Notes under the pieces: generated by a model
The model's input: only the letters and a program-made list of their open reading frames with translations
What the model was told of the DNA's origin: nothing
Databases searched by the model: none
Position numbers and translations under genes: made by a program
Origin: CAYSGL01 sp964520985
GTDB taxonomy: Bacteria > Pseudomonadota > Alphaproteobacteria > Micavibrionales > Micavibrionaceae
Reading direction: 5' to 3'
Length of the DNA stretch: 8,550 nt
NCBI GenBank assembly: GCA_964520985.1
Contig: CAZFPB010000038.1
Location: 1 to 8,550, forward strand
Part shown: positions 1 through 4,014 of the stretch, one piece after another
How positions within the stretch are numbered: the first letter of the stretch is position 1
Layout of the letters: every line of letters starts with the position of its first letter

Positions 1-96
1 AAGGTCGAGGAGTCGTGGGCGCCGAAGTTCCGTCCCGGCTCGGAGTTCAAGGCGGTCGTGAACGAGGGCGGCCGGCAGACCGTCAAGGCCGCCTGA
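1..96 (+). CDS. HU-family DNA-binding protein, C-terminal end (5' partial)
   Basis: The window opens inside this gene; 31 codons remain before TGA. The residues around FRPGSEFKAVVN match the end of HU/IHF-type proteins, where an F-x-PG-x-x-FK-x-VV segment forms the last strand and C-terminal helix of the dimer body. HU proteins bind DNA with little sequence preference and bend it; phage copies may compact phage DNA or assist integrase and replication complexes. The DNA-binding arms would lie upstream, outside the window. A short tail (EGGRQTVKAA) follows the fold, without the Lys/Ala-rich extension of some actinobacterial HU proteins. The identification rests on this short C-terminal match, so it is probable rather than certain. 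Confidence 0.65.
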   Translation, partial: KVEESWAPKFRPGSEFKAVVNEGGRQTVKAA

Positions 97-111
97 CCCC
101 ACCCCCCGTGC

Positions 112-135
112 GGGCGGCCCACCCCGGGGCCGCCC
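112..135. terminator. GC-rich hairpin after the HU-like gene
   Basis: GGGCGGCCC (112-120) and GGGCCGCCC (127-135) form a perfect 9-bp stem with a 6-nt loop, 15 nt after the HU-like stop. There is no T-tract, so it may act as a weak or Rho-assisted terminator or as an mRNA 3'-end stabiliser. It lies 24 nt upstream of the next start and does not cover its ribosome binding site. Confidence 0.5.
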
Positions 136-159
136 ACCCCCCACCGAAAGGAGCCCGTC

Positions 160-306
160 ATGGGCACGTACAGCTTCGGCACCTTCTACGTCGGACTCTG
201 TCAGAGGTGCGGCGACTGTGTCTCGACCGTCCGAGACGACGACGGGTTACCGACTGTCACTCGTAACTGCAAGAACGGCCACCCGACGGTGTGCCGTAAG
301 GACTGA
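160..306 (+). CDS. Small Cys-rich (putative zinc-binding) phage protein, 48 aa
   Basis: ATG at 160 is preceded by a good ribosome binding site (AAAGGAG, 147-153). The 48-residue product contains C14-x2-C17-x2-C20, then C37-x3-H41-x3-C45. These six possible ligands suggest a small zinc ribbon or knuckle with spare cysteines. There is no signal peptide or membrane segment. Hairpins separate it from both neighbours, the same layout as the next two genes. The sequence does not identify a family; tiny zinc-ribbon proteins in phages often bind nucleic acid or host proteins, but that is only analogy. The codons have strongly G/C-biased third positions except in a few Arg, Thr and Leu codons. An intact start, ribosome binding site and Cys pattern make it likely to be real. 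Confidence 0.65.
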   Translation: MGTYSFGTFYVGLCQRCGDCVSTVRDDDGLPTVTRNCKNGHPTVCRKD

Positions 307-316
307 CCCCAGCCCC

Positions 317-353
317 TGGTGTCCCACCTCGCCTTCCCCGGGGCGGGACACCA
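317..353. terminator. Intergenic hairpin 2
   Basis: TGGTGTCCC (317-325) pairs perfectly with GGGACACCA (345-353) around a 19-nt loop that contains CCCCGGGG. It begins 10 nt after the stop of the 48-aa gene. Its right arm lies in GGGCGGGACACC (341-352), which recurs exactly in the next intergenic hairpin at 634-645. There is no T-tract. Confidence 0.5.
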
Positions 354-387
354 CCCCTCAACCCCACAGCAACGAAATGAGACCACC

Positions 388-606
388 GTGCGCATGCCCC
401 GTATCCCCCGCCTGTCCGACATTCCCCGCCCCTGTGACGACCCGCAGGAGCGCGCCGCCGCCCGCGCCTACCGGACGGACCCCGAAGCGCGGAAGGCGCT
501 CGACCGGTTGAAGGCCGAGTCCGAGTCGTGGCCCCGCACCGAGCACTCCCGGCAGAAGTACCTGGCGGAGGAGCGGCAGATCATCCACCTCCACCGCTCC
601 CGCTGA
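388..606 (+). CDS. Hypothetical small charged protein, 72 aa
   Basis: I chose GTG 388; ATG 394 is two codons further in and equally possible. A purine stretch (GAAATGAG, 374-381) is the only ribosome binding site candidate and is better spaced from 388. The reading frame is open back to GTG 319, but that start lies inside the upstream hairpin and has no ribosome binding site. The protein starts with a Pro/Arg-rich segment (MPRIPRLSDIPRP), followed by a strongly charged, probably helical region of about 50 residues rich in Glu, Arg and Ala. One Cys is present; there is no membrane segment and no recognisable domain. It is one of three small genes between the HU-like gene and the integrase, each separated by a hairpin. 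Function unknown. Confidence 0.55.
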   Translation: MRMPRIPRLSDIPRPCDDPQERAAARAYRTDPEARKALDRLKAESESWPRTEHSRQKYLAEERQIIHLHRSR

Positions 607-616
607 CCGCCCCCGC

Positions 617-642
617 GTCCCGTCCGCCACGGTGGGCGGGAC
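617..642. terminator. Intergenic hairpin 3
   Basis: GTCCCGTCCG (617-626) pairs with TGGGCGGGAC (633-642), with two G-U pairs at RNA level, around a 6-nt loop. It starts 10 nt after the stop of the 72-aa gene and shares the 12-mer GGGCGGGACACC (634-645) with hairpin 2. The repeated placement after small genes supports an RNA-level role (termination or 3'-end protection). Confidence 0.5.
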
Positions 643-692
643 ACCCAAACACCACCCCACCATCCTCGCCCTACCCCCGATCGGAGACCCCG

Positions 693-1088
693 ATGACCAA
701 CACGGAGATCACGCCCGAGGTGATCGAGCAGGTCGTTACCCTGGCGAACCAGCTCACACTCCACGACGTCCCCGCGTCGGGCTTCCGCCGCCTCATCCCC
801 GGAATCCTGGCGGCCACGCTCTACCAGCACATCGCGGACTACGGCCGCCGGTACGACAACCGGCAGATGGACGTGATCCTGGAGCTGGCCGGCCCCCACA
901 TCGCACTCAAAGGCACGATCATCGCCGACCTTCGCCGGGACTGGGCGACGCTCTTCGTATACAACGACGTCATGCGTGGGGTGCCTCACCCGGGCCGTGT
1001 CCGGCTCACCGACGTGTTCCTGTCCGGCGGGCCGGTCATTCCTGAGGCCCGGCGGATTCTCACGGAGCTGGAGGAGGGGGCCGTCTGA
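693..1088 (+). CDS. Hypothetical protein, 131 aa, upstream of integrase
   Basis: ATG 693 is preceded by CGGAG (682-686) at 6-nt spacing. The frame is open further upstream, but those starts lie in the preceding gene and hairpin. The product is mixed helical/strand: a helical N-terminus (about residues 8-25, EVIEQVVTLANQL), a central part with two further probable helices (about 30-75), and an acidic C-terminus (RRILTELEEGAV). No signal peptide, membrane helix or metal-binding cluster is visible, and I do not recognise a family. An 89-nt gap containing a hairpin separates it from the integrase. Coding evidence is good: strong G/C bias at third positions and a proper ribosome binding site. Its position before an integrase might suggest a recombination accessory factor, but it has no winged-helix or MerR-type motif typical of excisionases. 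Confidence 0.7.
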   Translation: MTNTEITPEVIEQVVTLANQLTLHDVPASGFRRLIPGILAATLYQHIADYGRRYDNRQMDVILELAGPHIALKGTIIADLRRDWATLFVYNDVMRGVPHPGRVRLTDVFLSGGPVIPEARRILTELEEGAV

Positions 1089-1135
1089 GACCTGCTGGTG
1101 AATTCACTTCACGAGCCCGTGACGGGTGAGCGGCT

Positions 1136-1158
1136 GGGATCGGAGAATGCCGATTCCC
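1136..1158. promoter_or_regulatory. Leader hairpin before the integrase ribosome binding site
   Basis: GGGATCGG (1136-1143) pairs with CCGATTCCC (1150-1158), with one bulged base, around a 6-nt loop. It ends 6 nt before the AAGGAG (1165-1170) of the integrase. A 10-bp perfect palindrome, GTGAATTCAC, lies upstream at 1098-1107. Together they mark a possible integrase control region; no clear promoter was found. Confidence 0.35.
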
Positions 1159-1177
1159 GCGACCAAGGAGCATGCGC

Positions 1178-2176
1178 ATGACAGACGTCCTCGTCGGCCA
1201 GATCGTCGGCGCCGAGCTCGACCGGTCGGCCGGCGGCAACCGTGAGCCGCAGTGGAAGCGACACCTCCGCGCCGAGATGGTCACCCTCGGGCCCAACGTG
1301 CAGCAGCTCGTGTGGGCGTGGCTCCTGCGGCAGCGGTCCGAGCACACCGCCGCGGCGTACGGGCGGGACCTCCGGGAGTGGCTGGCGTTCTGCAACGAGC
1401 GCGACGTCGACCCGCTGACGGCGACGATGGGCCACGGCGACGCCTACGGCCGGTGGCTGGAGCGGAGCCGCGGCCTGTCGGCTAGGTCGGCGGCGCGGAA
1501 GCTCGCCGCGGTGTCGTCCTGGTACACCTACCTCGTCAAGGCGGGCGTGTTGGATGCCAATCGGTTCCGCGACGCCAACCGGCCGGAGACCAACCGCAAG
1601 GAGTCCAAGACGGTCGGCCTGACGGAATCGGAGGCGTGGGCGCTGAACCGCGCCGCGGCCAACGACCATGGGCGGCAGCGGGTCCGAACGGCGGCGATCG
1701 TCGCCCTGATGCTCTCGGTGGGGCCGCGGGTGGCCGAGGTCGTCGGGCTCACCCTGGACTCGCTCGGGTGGGAGCGCGGGATGCGGACCGTCTGCATCGT
1801 CGGCAAGGGCGGGAAGATGCGCACCCGCCAACTCCCCGAGGGAGCCGGCCAGGCGATCGACGCCTACCTAGCCGTGCGTGGGGATGCGCCGGGACCGCTG
1901 TTCCTCACCTCCAGGGGGAAGGCGCTCACGACGGACTACATTTCCGAGCTCGTCACGCGGCTGGCGCGGGAGGCGGGACTGCACAAGCCGGAGCGGGTCC
2001 ACCCCCACACATTGCGGCACACCTTCGCGACTCTGGCGCATGAGCGGGGGGCGTCGCCGCGGGAGATTCAGGATGCGCTCGGTCACTCGTCGATCGAGAC
2101 GACGGAGATCTATCTCCACTCGCCGCGGCGGCTGGAGAACGACCCCTCAGTGAAGGTCGCCAAGGTCCTGTGGTGA
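1178..2176 (+). CDS. Tyrosine recombinase / phage integrase, 332 aa
   Basis: This catalyses site-specific recombination between phage attP and bacterial attB through a covalent 3'-phosphotyrosine intermediate. AAGGAG (1165-1170) is 7 nt from ATG 1178, so that start is preferred to ATG 1172. Residues 37-125 form a SAM-like core-binding domain (helical, with HTAAAYGRDLREWLAF at 57-72). The catalytic domain follows from about 150. All catalytic residues are visible: R184 (GPRVAEV), K210/K213 in the beta-hairpin (GKGGKMR), H277 and R280 (HTLRH), H303 (LGHSSIETT) and the nucleophile Y312 (EIYLH). The length and lack of an N-terminal arm-binding domain resemble XerC/D-type simple recombinases more than lambda Int. 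No excisionase lies next to it; the HTH gene near 6.7 kb is a distant candidate. The substrate site may be the tRNA-like element at 3530-3554 or the inverted repeat just after the stop. Confidence 0.95.
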   Translation: MTDVLVGQIVGAELDRSAGGNREPQWKRHLRAEMVTLGPNVQQLVWAWLLRQRSEHTAAAYGRDLREWLAFCNERDVDPLTATMGHGDAYGRWLERSRGLSARSAARKLAAVSSWYTYLVKAGVLDANRFRDANRPETNRKESKTVGLTESEAWALNRAAANDHGRQRVRTAAIVALMLSVGPRVAEVVGLTLDSLGWERGMRTVCIVGKGGKMRTRQLPEGAGQAIDAYLAVRGDAPGPLFLTSRGKALTTDYISELVTRLAREAGLHKPERVHPHTLRHTFATLAHERGASPREIQDALGHSSIETTEIYLHSPRRLENDPSVKVAKVLW

Positions 2177-2181
2177 ACCTT

Positions 2182-2200
2182 CGGATAACGCGGATTATCG
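2182..2200. repeat. Inverted repeat with 6-bp centre just after the integrase
   Basis: GATAA (2184-2188), a 6-bp spacer CGCGGA, then TTATC (2195-2199) lie 7 nt downstream of the integrase stop. Short inverted arms around 6-8 bp are the usual core geometry of tyrosine recombinase sites. The arms are only 5 bp, so chance is a serious alternative. Confidence 0.25.
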
Positions 2201-2256
2201 CCGTGCCGCGTCGATCTTGCGTAGGGCGGGAGTCCCAACCGATCTCAGCATCCCTA

Positions 2257-2291
2257 TTGCTTAAGGTCCTTACAGACCTTAAGGTTTAACT
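2257..2291 (+). promoter_or_regulatory. Promoter with palindromic operator before the Phd-like gene
   Basis: TTGCTT (2257-2262) and TAAGGT (2280-2285) are separated by 17 bp, a good fit to a housekeeping-sigma promoter. The -10 ends 6 nt before ATG 2292, so the transcript would start at or near the ATG and be leaderless, which is common in actinobacteria. A perfect inverted repeat, CTTAAGGTC (2260-2268) and GACCTTAAG (2275-2283) around CTTACA, fills the spacer and touches both elements. A protein bound there would block RNA polymerase. The Phd/YefM-like N-terminus encoded immediately downstream is the obvious candidate ligand, since that family autoregulates through palindromes at its own promoter. 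Confidence 0.6.
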
Positions 2292-2762
2292 ATGAGCGCG
2301 AACGAGATCGGCATCGAGCAGGCGCGCAAAAGCCTGGGAGACCTCGCCGACGCCGCCCACCACCGAGGCCAGGTCACGATCATCACCCGCCATGGTCGCG
2401 CGTACGCCGCCATCACCCCCATCAAGGAGCCCGCCATGACCCCCGCCGCCATCGCCGCCCAGATCAAGAGCCTGTACGGCGACCTGAAGACCGCGCTCGA
2501 CACTGACTTGGACACGGTCCTGTCGAATCTGGCCGACGCCGAGCTCGACGCCGAGCTCGACGCCCAGCTCGACGCCGACCTGCACGCGGTCCTGACGAAC
2601 CTGGCCGACGCCCAGTTCAACGCCGCCGACGCCGTCCGGCAGATCATGCAGCAGACCAGTGGTGACACCGCCGACCACGCGCAGTCCGCCGCGCTGACGC
2701 TGACCAACGCGGGCAGCGACCTCATGACCGCCGCCGACCACGCGCAGCCCACGACGGCCTGA
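2292..2762 (+). CDS. Phd/YefM-type antitoxin-like protein with repetitive helical C-terminal domain, 156 aa
   Basis: Residues 1-45 have the Phd/YefM pattern: a short strand, EQARKSLGDLADAA helix, then GQVTIITRHGRAYAAITPI. In known systems this part dimerises and binds operator DNA. Phd-type antitoxins usually run about 75-90 residues, ending in a short toxin-binding tail. Here about 107 unusual residues follow: a helical region with period-4 A-x-L-D units (about 83-98) and two copies of a 20-residue unit (LDTDLDTVLSNLADAE near 69-84 and LDADLHAVLTNLADAQ near 93-108). The C-terminus repeats DHAQ at 128 and 149. No membrane segment or Cys is present. A palindrome occupies its promoter, suggesting autoregulation. 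No recognisable Doc, RelE or YoeB toxin is adjacent. An internal AAGGAG plus ATG (codon 49) could yield the C-terminal domain alone. Whether it is a solitary antitoxin, an immunity regulator or a toxin neutraliser is open. Confidence 0.75.
   Translation: MSANEIGIEQARKSLGDLADAAHHRGQVTIITRHGRAYAAITPIKEPAMTPAAIAAQIKSLYGDLKTALDTDLDTVLSNLADAELDAELDAQLDADLHAVLTNLADAQFNAADAVRQIMQQTSGDTADHAQSAALTLTNAGSDLMTAADHAQPTTA
2424..2438 (+). promoter_or_regulatory. Internal ribosome binding site and in-frame ATG
   Basis: AAGGAG (2424-2429) sits 6 nt before ATG 2436-2438, codon 49 of the Phd-like gene, exactly at the junction between the DNA-binding part and the repetitive domain. It is a better ribosome binding site than anything before ATG 2292. 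It would give a 108-residue product lacking the DNA-binding domain. Confidence 0.5.
2538..2585 (+). repeat. 12-bp tandem coding repeat, four units
   Basis: Units start at 2538, 2550, 2562 and 2574. The first two are identical (GCCGAGCTCGAC), the third differs at one base and the fourth at four. They encode AELD, AELD, AQLD, ADLH. In-frame copy-number change by slippage would lengthen or shorten the helix without breaking the frame. Confidence 0.8.
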
Positions 2763-2833
2763 TCCGGTCCCGCCAGTCCCCTGGCAGGCCGAGAGGAAGC
2801 CGCAACCGCAAGACCACCCCAGAGGAGAAGCCC

Positions 2834-3100
2834 ATGCCCGCGCACTTCCGATCCAGCGAGATCGAGCGTCGTCCTGAGACCTTCGTCGGCAAGACCGTGA
2901 CCATGGCCGGTAAGGACCCCGTCCGCTGGGAAAACACCACCATCACCAGATACGAGGATGGAAAGCTCTTCCTGTCCGGCGGGGAGCAAGTCACCAGGAT
3001 CTTTGAAGATGAACCAACCCATAAGCCGATTACCGAGAGCTGGGTTTTCCCGTGTGATGTGGCTCGGGGAGTTATTCACGAGGCAGGCCACGACGTGTGA
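2834..3100 (+). CDS. Hypothetical 88-aa protein after the Phd-like gene
   Basis: ATG 2834 has a strong ribosome binding site (AGAGGAG, 2821-2827) at 6-nt spacing. The gene begins 71 nt after the Phd-like stop, with only a small 5-bp hairpin between (2772-2785), so the two could be co-transcribed; a strong terminator follows. The product looks strand-rich: GKTVTMAG (19-26), NTTITRY (34-40) and GKLFLSGG (43-50), which would suit a small beta-barrel fold. The C-terminus (SWVFPCDVARGVIHEAGHDV) contains one Cys and two His. Base composition is less GC-rich in the last third than in the neighbours, which hints at a different origin. It occupies the place of a toxin in a two-gene operon but has no toxin motif I recognise. 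Function unknown. Confidence 0.65.
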   Translation: MPAHFRSSEIERRPETFVGKTVTMAGKDPVRWENTTITRYEDGKLFLSGGEQVTRIFEDEPTHKPITESWVFPCDVARGVIHEAGHDV

Positions 3101-3114
3101 CTCTGGACGCGACG

Positions 3115-3149
3115 AGAGCGCCCCACCCCGTCAGGGAGTGGGGCGTTCT
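3115..3149 (+). terminator. Strong terminator hairpin after the 88-aa gene
   Basis: A 12-bp stem (3115-3126 with 3138-3149, one G-U pair) has the core CGCCCCAC/GTGGGGCG and a 11-nt loop with further CCC/GGG pairing potential. It starts 14 nt after the stop at 3100. The right arm ends in GTTCT, a weak T-rich tail. It probably closes the Phd-like transcript. Confidence 0.75.
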
Positions 3150-3189
3150 GCTGTGACCGGGTGGCGGGCCCCCACGGTGGGGCGTCACC

Positions 3190-3360
3190 ATGGCGGGCAT
3201 GACGATGACCGCTGACGACCGCCTCGCCGACCTACTCGTCCGCGTAGTGCGCGAGCAGCGCCGCCGCCGCGACTGGGGACATGACGAAAGCGCCGGCCCC
3301 TCTCGCGCGACAGGGGACGACGCTTCCGGTGGGACCGAGCAGGACCCGCGACGAGCGTAG
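3190..3360 (+). CDS. Possible small Arg-rich protein, 56 aa
   Basis: ATG 3190 opens a 56-codon frame ending at TAG 3358; GGTGGGG (3176-3182) is a possible but poor ribosome binding site. ATG 3199 and 3205 are in frame as alternative starts. The N-terminal half reads as a plausible amphipathic helix (DDRLADLLVRVVREQRRRRDW); the rest is Gly/Ser/Asp-rich and looks disordered. About 79% of third positions are G or C, below the best genes here. It lies between a strong terminator and a group of hairpins, so it needs its own promoter, and none is evident. No family recognised. It may be a genuine small phage gene or chance. Confidence 0.35.
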   Translation: MAGMTMTADDRLADLLVRVVREQRRRRDWGHDESAGPSRATGDDASGGTEQDPRRA

Positions 3361-3399
3361 ACGCCGGCACCGACAGAACGACGAAGAGCGCCCGGCCGC

Positions 3400-3427
3400 C
3401 ATCACTTCGCCAGATGGCGAAGTGATG
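3400..3427. repeat. Perfect 12-bp hairpin with 4-nt loop
   Basis: CATCACTTCGCC (3400-3411) and GGCGAAGTGATG (3416-3427) pair perfectly around AGAT. It is the first of three tandem perfect hairpins in the gap between convergent genes ending at 3360 and 3559. It could terminate transcripts from either side, form a structured RNA, or bind a dimeric protein. Confidence 0.75.
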
Positions 3428-3436
3428 TTCTGCCTG

Positions 3437-3476
3437 GGCAGGACCATTTGCGGCACTTCCCGCAAATGGTCCTGCC
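3437..3476. repeat. Perfect 17-bp hairpin with 6-nt loop
   Basis: GGCAGGACCATTTGCGG (3437-3453) and CCGCAAATGGTCCTGCC (3460-3476) pair without mismatch around CACTTC, beginning 9 nt after the first hairpin. It is the longest perfect inverted repeat in the window. There is no T-tract on either side, so a standard intrinsic terminator is not a full explanation. Confidence 0.8.
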
Positions 3477-3499
3477 TCGTGTTCGTGCACGTCAGCCAG

Positions 3500-3517
3500 G
3501 TTACGCAGGTGCGTAAC
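3500..3517. repeat. Perfect 7-bp hairpin with 4-nt loop
   Basis: GTTACGC (3500-3506) and GCGTAAC (3511-3517) flank AGGT. It lies 12 nt from the tRNA-like element and may be part of an attachment-site arm or the third element of the hairpin cluster. Confidence 0.6.
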
Positions 3518-3529
3518 GTGGGTTGGAGT

Positions 3530-3554
3530 GGCTCATGGCGGGACTCGAACCCGG
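3530..3554 (-). other. Candidate attP core: tRNA/tmRNA 3'-end-like segment
   Basis: Read on the minus strand this segment looks like the end of a tRNA or tmRNA gene: CCGGG, the T-loop TTCGAGT, CCCGC, then seven acceptor-arm bases CATGAGC and a further C. The T-stem pairs at four of five positions; the outermost pair is C-C. No anticodon or D arm exists upstream, so it is only a 3' fragment. Tyrosine integrases commonly use tRNA 3' ends as attB, and attP then carries just such a fragment. The mismatch at the edge of the T-stem is where identity to the host gene might stop. It lies 1.35 kb downstream of the integrase and 4 bases beyond the stop of the minus-strand membrane protein, so integration here would leave genes intact. 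Confidence 0.5.
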
Positions 3555-3558
3555 CCGC

Positions 3559-3882
3559 CTACTGCAACAGGGCGATGACGCTGGTGACCGCTGTCACCAC
3601 CAGGCCAGCCGCAGCGATCAACACGCCCAACAGCCCGACCCCGCGAGACCACCCCCGGGACTGGTCATCTTTCGTGACCGCCCGATTCTCCATCGAATCC
3701 TGACGCTTCTCCAGCTCATCGACCTTCTTGGCCAGGTCCGCATGTCTCGCGTCGGATTGGTCGAGCCGCTGAAGGACAAGCGTCAGGTCTCCCTGGATCT
3801 TTACCATCCCCACTTCCAGCGACCGCTGCAGGTTGGCCAGCAGGAGTTCCACGGCGGGTGAGGGCGGGTGCTGGGTGTCCAC
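3559..3882 (-). CDS. Coiled-coil protein with one C-terminal membrane helix, 107 aa (holin-like or exclusion-type)
   Basis: The start is GTG (3880-3882), preceded on the minus strand by AGGAG at 4-nt spacing. Residues 10-67 are helical and heptad-like (LVLQRLDQSDARHADLAKKVDELEKRQ region), residues 68-80 form a charged linker, and 82-106 are one hydrophobic helix (GVGLLGVLIAAAGLVVTAVTSVIALL). There is no signal peptide, so the expected form is a cytoplasmic coiled coil anchored at the C-terminus. This plan resembles XhlA/BhlA-type holin-associated proteins, but superinfection-exclusion proteins can share it. No lysin is in the window. It is transcribed away from the sigma-like gene, beside the candidate attP; a lone reversed gene near attP is often expressed in the lysogen, which would favour a lysogenic function. 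The fold is clear, the function is inference. Confidence 0.75.
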   Translation of the reverse strand: MDTQHPPSPAVELLLANLQRSLEVGMVKIQGDLTLVLQRLDQSDARHADLAKKVDELEKRQDSMENRAVTKDDQSRGWSRGVGLLGVLIAAAGLVVTAVTSVIALLQ

Positions 3883-3932
3883 GCAACTCCTGTCACATGT
3901 CTACAGAAAAGGTCCGGTTCAAATGGTCTTTC

Positions 3933-3967
3933 TTGTAGGTAATCGACATACTTGGAGGTAATCGCCA
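3933..3967 (+). promoter_or_regulatory. 16-bp direct repeats around a -10-like element, upstream of the sigma-like gene
   Basis: 3933-3948 and 3952-3967 share TTGnAGGTAATCGnCA, 14 of 16 bases identical, with a 19-bp period. CATACT (3947-3952), a good -10 match, lies between them; the matching -35 (TGGTCT, 3924-3929, 17-bp spacing) is poor. A weak -35 flanked by direct repeats suggests a promoter needing an activator, or one blocked by a repressor. The divergent minus-strand gene starts at 3882, so the repeats may control both directions. This 3883-4010 stretch is less GC-rich than its surroundings. Confidence 0.5.
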
Positions 3968-3969
3968 CC

Positions 3970-3989
3970 TAGCCCCGGGGGAAGGGCTA
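3970..3989 (+). promoter_or_regulatory. Hairpin that can mask the leader ribosome binding site
   Basis: TAGCCC (3970-3975) pairs with GGGCTA (3984-3989) around an 8-nt loop. The right arm contains the GGG of GAAGGG (3981-3986), the ribosome binding site for the seven-codon ORF at 3991, so folding would reduce its translation. Confidence 0.35.
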
Positions 3990-3990
3990 C

Positions 3991-4014
3991 ATGCACCAGA
4001 AGACACACCCATGA
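3991..4014 (+). CDS. Possible seven-codon leader peptide overlapping the sigma-like start
   Basis: ATG 3991 with GAAGGG upstream encodes MHQKTHP and stops at TGA 4012-4014. That stop overlaps ATG 4011 of the sigma-like gene in the four bases ATGA, the standard coupling junction. The sigma-like gene has only a weak ribosome binding site (AGAAG, 3999-4003), so ribosomes ending the leader could restart there. With so few codons the ORF could also be chance. Confidence 0.4.
   Translation: MHQKTHP

Noticed and set aside
2279..3091. Minus-strand 270-aa open frame opposite the Phd-like and 88-aa genes
   Set aside because: Its Ser/Ala-rich repeats are the complement of the tandem coding repeat; ribosome binding sites and the family match favour the plus strand.
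3530..3620. A complete tRNA gene on the minus strand
   Set aside because: Only the T-arm and acceptor-like end are present; no anticodon or D arm can be folded upstream.
3281..3703. Plus-strand 140-aa open frame
   Set aside because: It runs through two perfect hairpins, the tRNA-like element and the minus-strand membrane protein gene, and its composition is not protein-like.
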